Assembly (NCBI RefSeq): GCF_022682495.2
Contig: NC_071399.1
Span: forward strand, 4,135,342-4,199,341
Length of the DNA stretch: 64,000 nt
Reading direction: 5' to 3'
Source: Desmodus rotundus
Taxonomy: Eukaryota; Chordata; Mammalia; Chiroptera; Phyllostomidae
Position numbers and translations under genes: made by a program
Shown: positions 63,701 to 64,000 of the stretch, piece after piece
Numbering within the stretch: the first letter of the stretch is position 1
Layout of the letters: every line of letters begins with the position of its first letter
Notes under the pieces: model-generated
Told to the model about the DNA's origin: nothing
What the model saw: only the letters and a program-made list of their open reading frames with translations
Databases searched by the model: none

Positions 63701-64000
63701 TTGGAATCAAGAAAGCTAATCCACCTTTCTGCTTCACCTGTCAGAGGGAAAAAAAAAAAAATGAAGTTGCAGCAAATACTTTTGAAAGCACAACAGTAGA
63801 ATATCAATTTCCTGACTCAGCAGCCCAAATAAAAATGGCAAATCTATTCACAAAGAACCTGCCACATCCGGTGTTCTGTAACCTAATGTGCATTCATAGC
63901 TAACCTGAATGGAAGCTGCAGGAAAGAAGGATATGCCAAACCCCTTGCTCCAAGATCCAAGTAAGGATGCAATCCGCTCATGCGAGTGCCCATCCCATAG
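60721..64000. other. Intergenic to window end, no gene seen
   Basis: No exon of AGA, the gene known beyond NEIL3 in human, or of any other gene was recognised on either strand. 61,430-61,800 is GC-richer and ends in an AATAAAGTTTAAATAAG-like tail that could be an old repeat. An A-run lies at about 63,749. Confidence 0.4.

Noticed and set aside
35100..64000. Exons of AGA, the gene beyond NEIL3 in human
   Set aside because: No AGA-like peptide was found on either strand; the gene probably lies beyond the window.

Overview
This window is mammalian nuclear DNA, most likely from a bat. The coding exons match the vertebrate DNA-repair gene NEIL3. The non-coding sequence carries five tRNA-derived SINEs of the bat Ves type, two copies of one L1 3' end, and older eutherian repeats (L2, MIR, L1M-type, hAT, mariner). 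No bacterial or viral gene organisation is visible. The assignment to bat rests on remembered repeat families and was not checked by alignment; a yangochiropteran bat is the best guess.

Only one protein-coding gene could be supported: NEIL3 (Nei-like DNA glycosylase 3), on the plus strand from 10,873 to 34,825. Nine consecutive coding exons, corresponding to human exons 2-10, were placed by hand. Every intron has AG and GT borders and all phases join, giving 1,665 coding bases (554 residues plus stop). Exon 1, with the start codon, the N-terminal Val2 nucleophile and the promoter, is not in the window, so the first 10.9 kb is read as the 3' part of intron 1. The exons encode the rest of the glycosylase core (including Lys81 in human numbering), the helix-two-turn-helix, the Fpg/Nei zinc finger, an NZF/RanBP-type zinc finger, a long disordered linker and two C-terminal GRF zinc fingers. 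The 3'UTR ends near 35.09 kb after an AATAAA.

Layout: 1-10.9 kb is intron 1 (a hAT MITE, a perfect 20-bp hairpin, a long L2 and a TATAG microsatellite). 10.9-34.8 kb holds the NEIL3 exons; intron 2 is the longest (8.9 kb) and contains L1 ends and two Ves SINEs. 34.8-35.1 kb is the 3'UTR. 35.1-64 kb looks intergenic and repeat-rich: Ves SINEs, opposed L1M-type fragments with a pyrimidine minisatellite, a hAT MITE, two internally deleted mariners (one split by a nested TIR element), a decayed hAT transposase, two candidate minus-strand LTRs, and one unidentified broken reading frame at 54.9-55.2 kb that may be a pseudogene. The next gene known downstream of NEIL3 in human, AGA, was not seen.

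No convincing new biological system was found. The observations most worth checking are two palindromic MITEs that share TACCGTATTTTTC ends, the nested MITE-in-mariner insertion, the perfect intronic hairpin, the altered zinc-finger residues of NEIL3, and the unidentified acidic reading frame.
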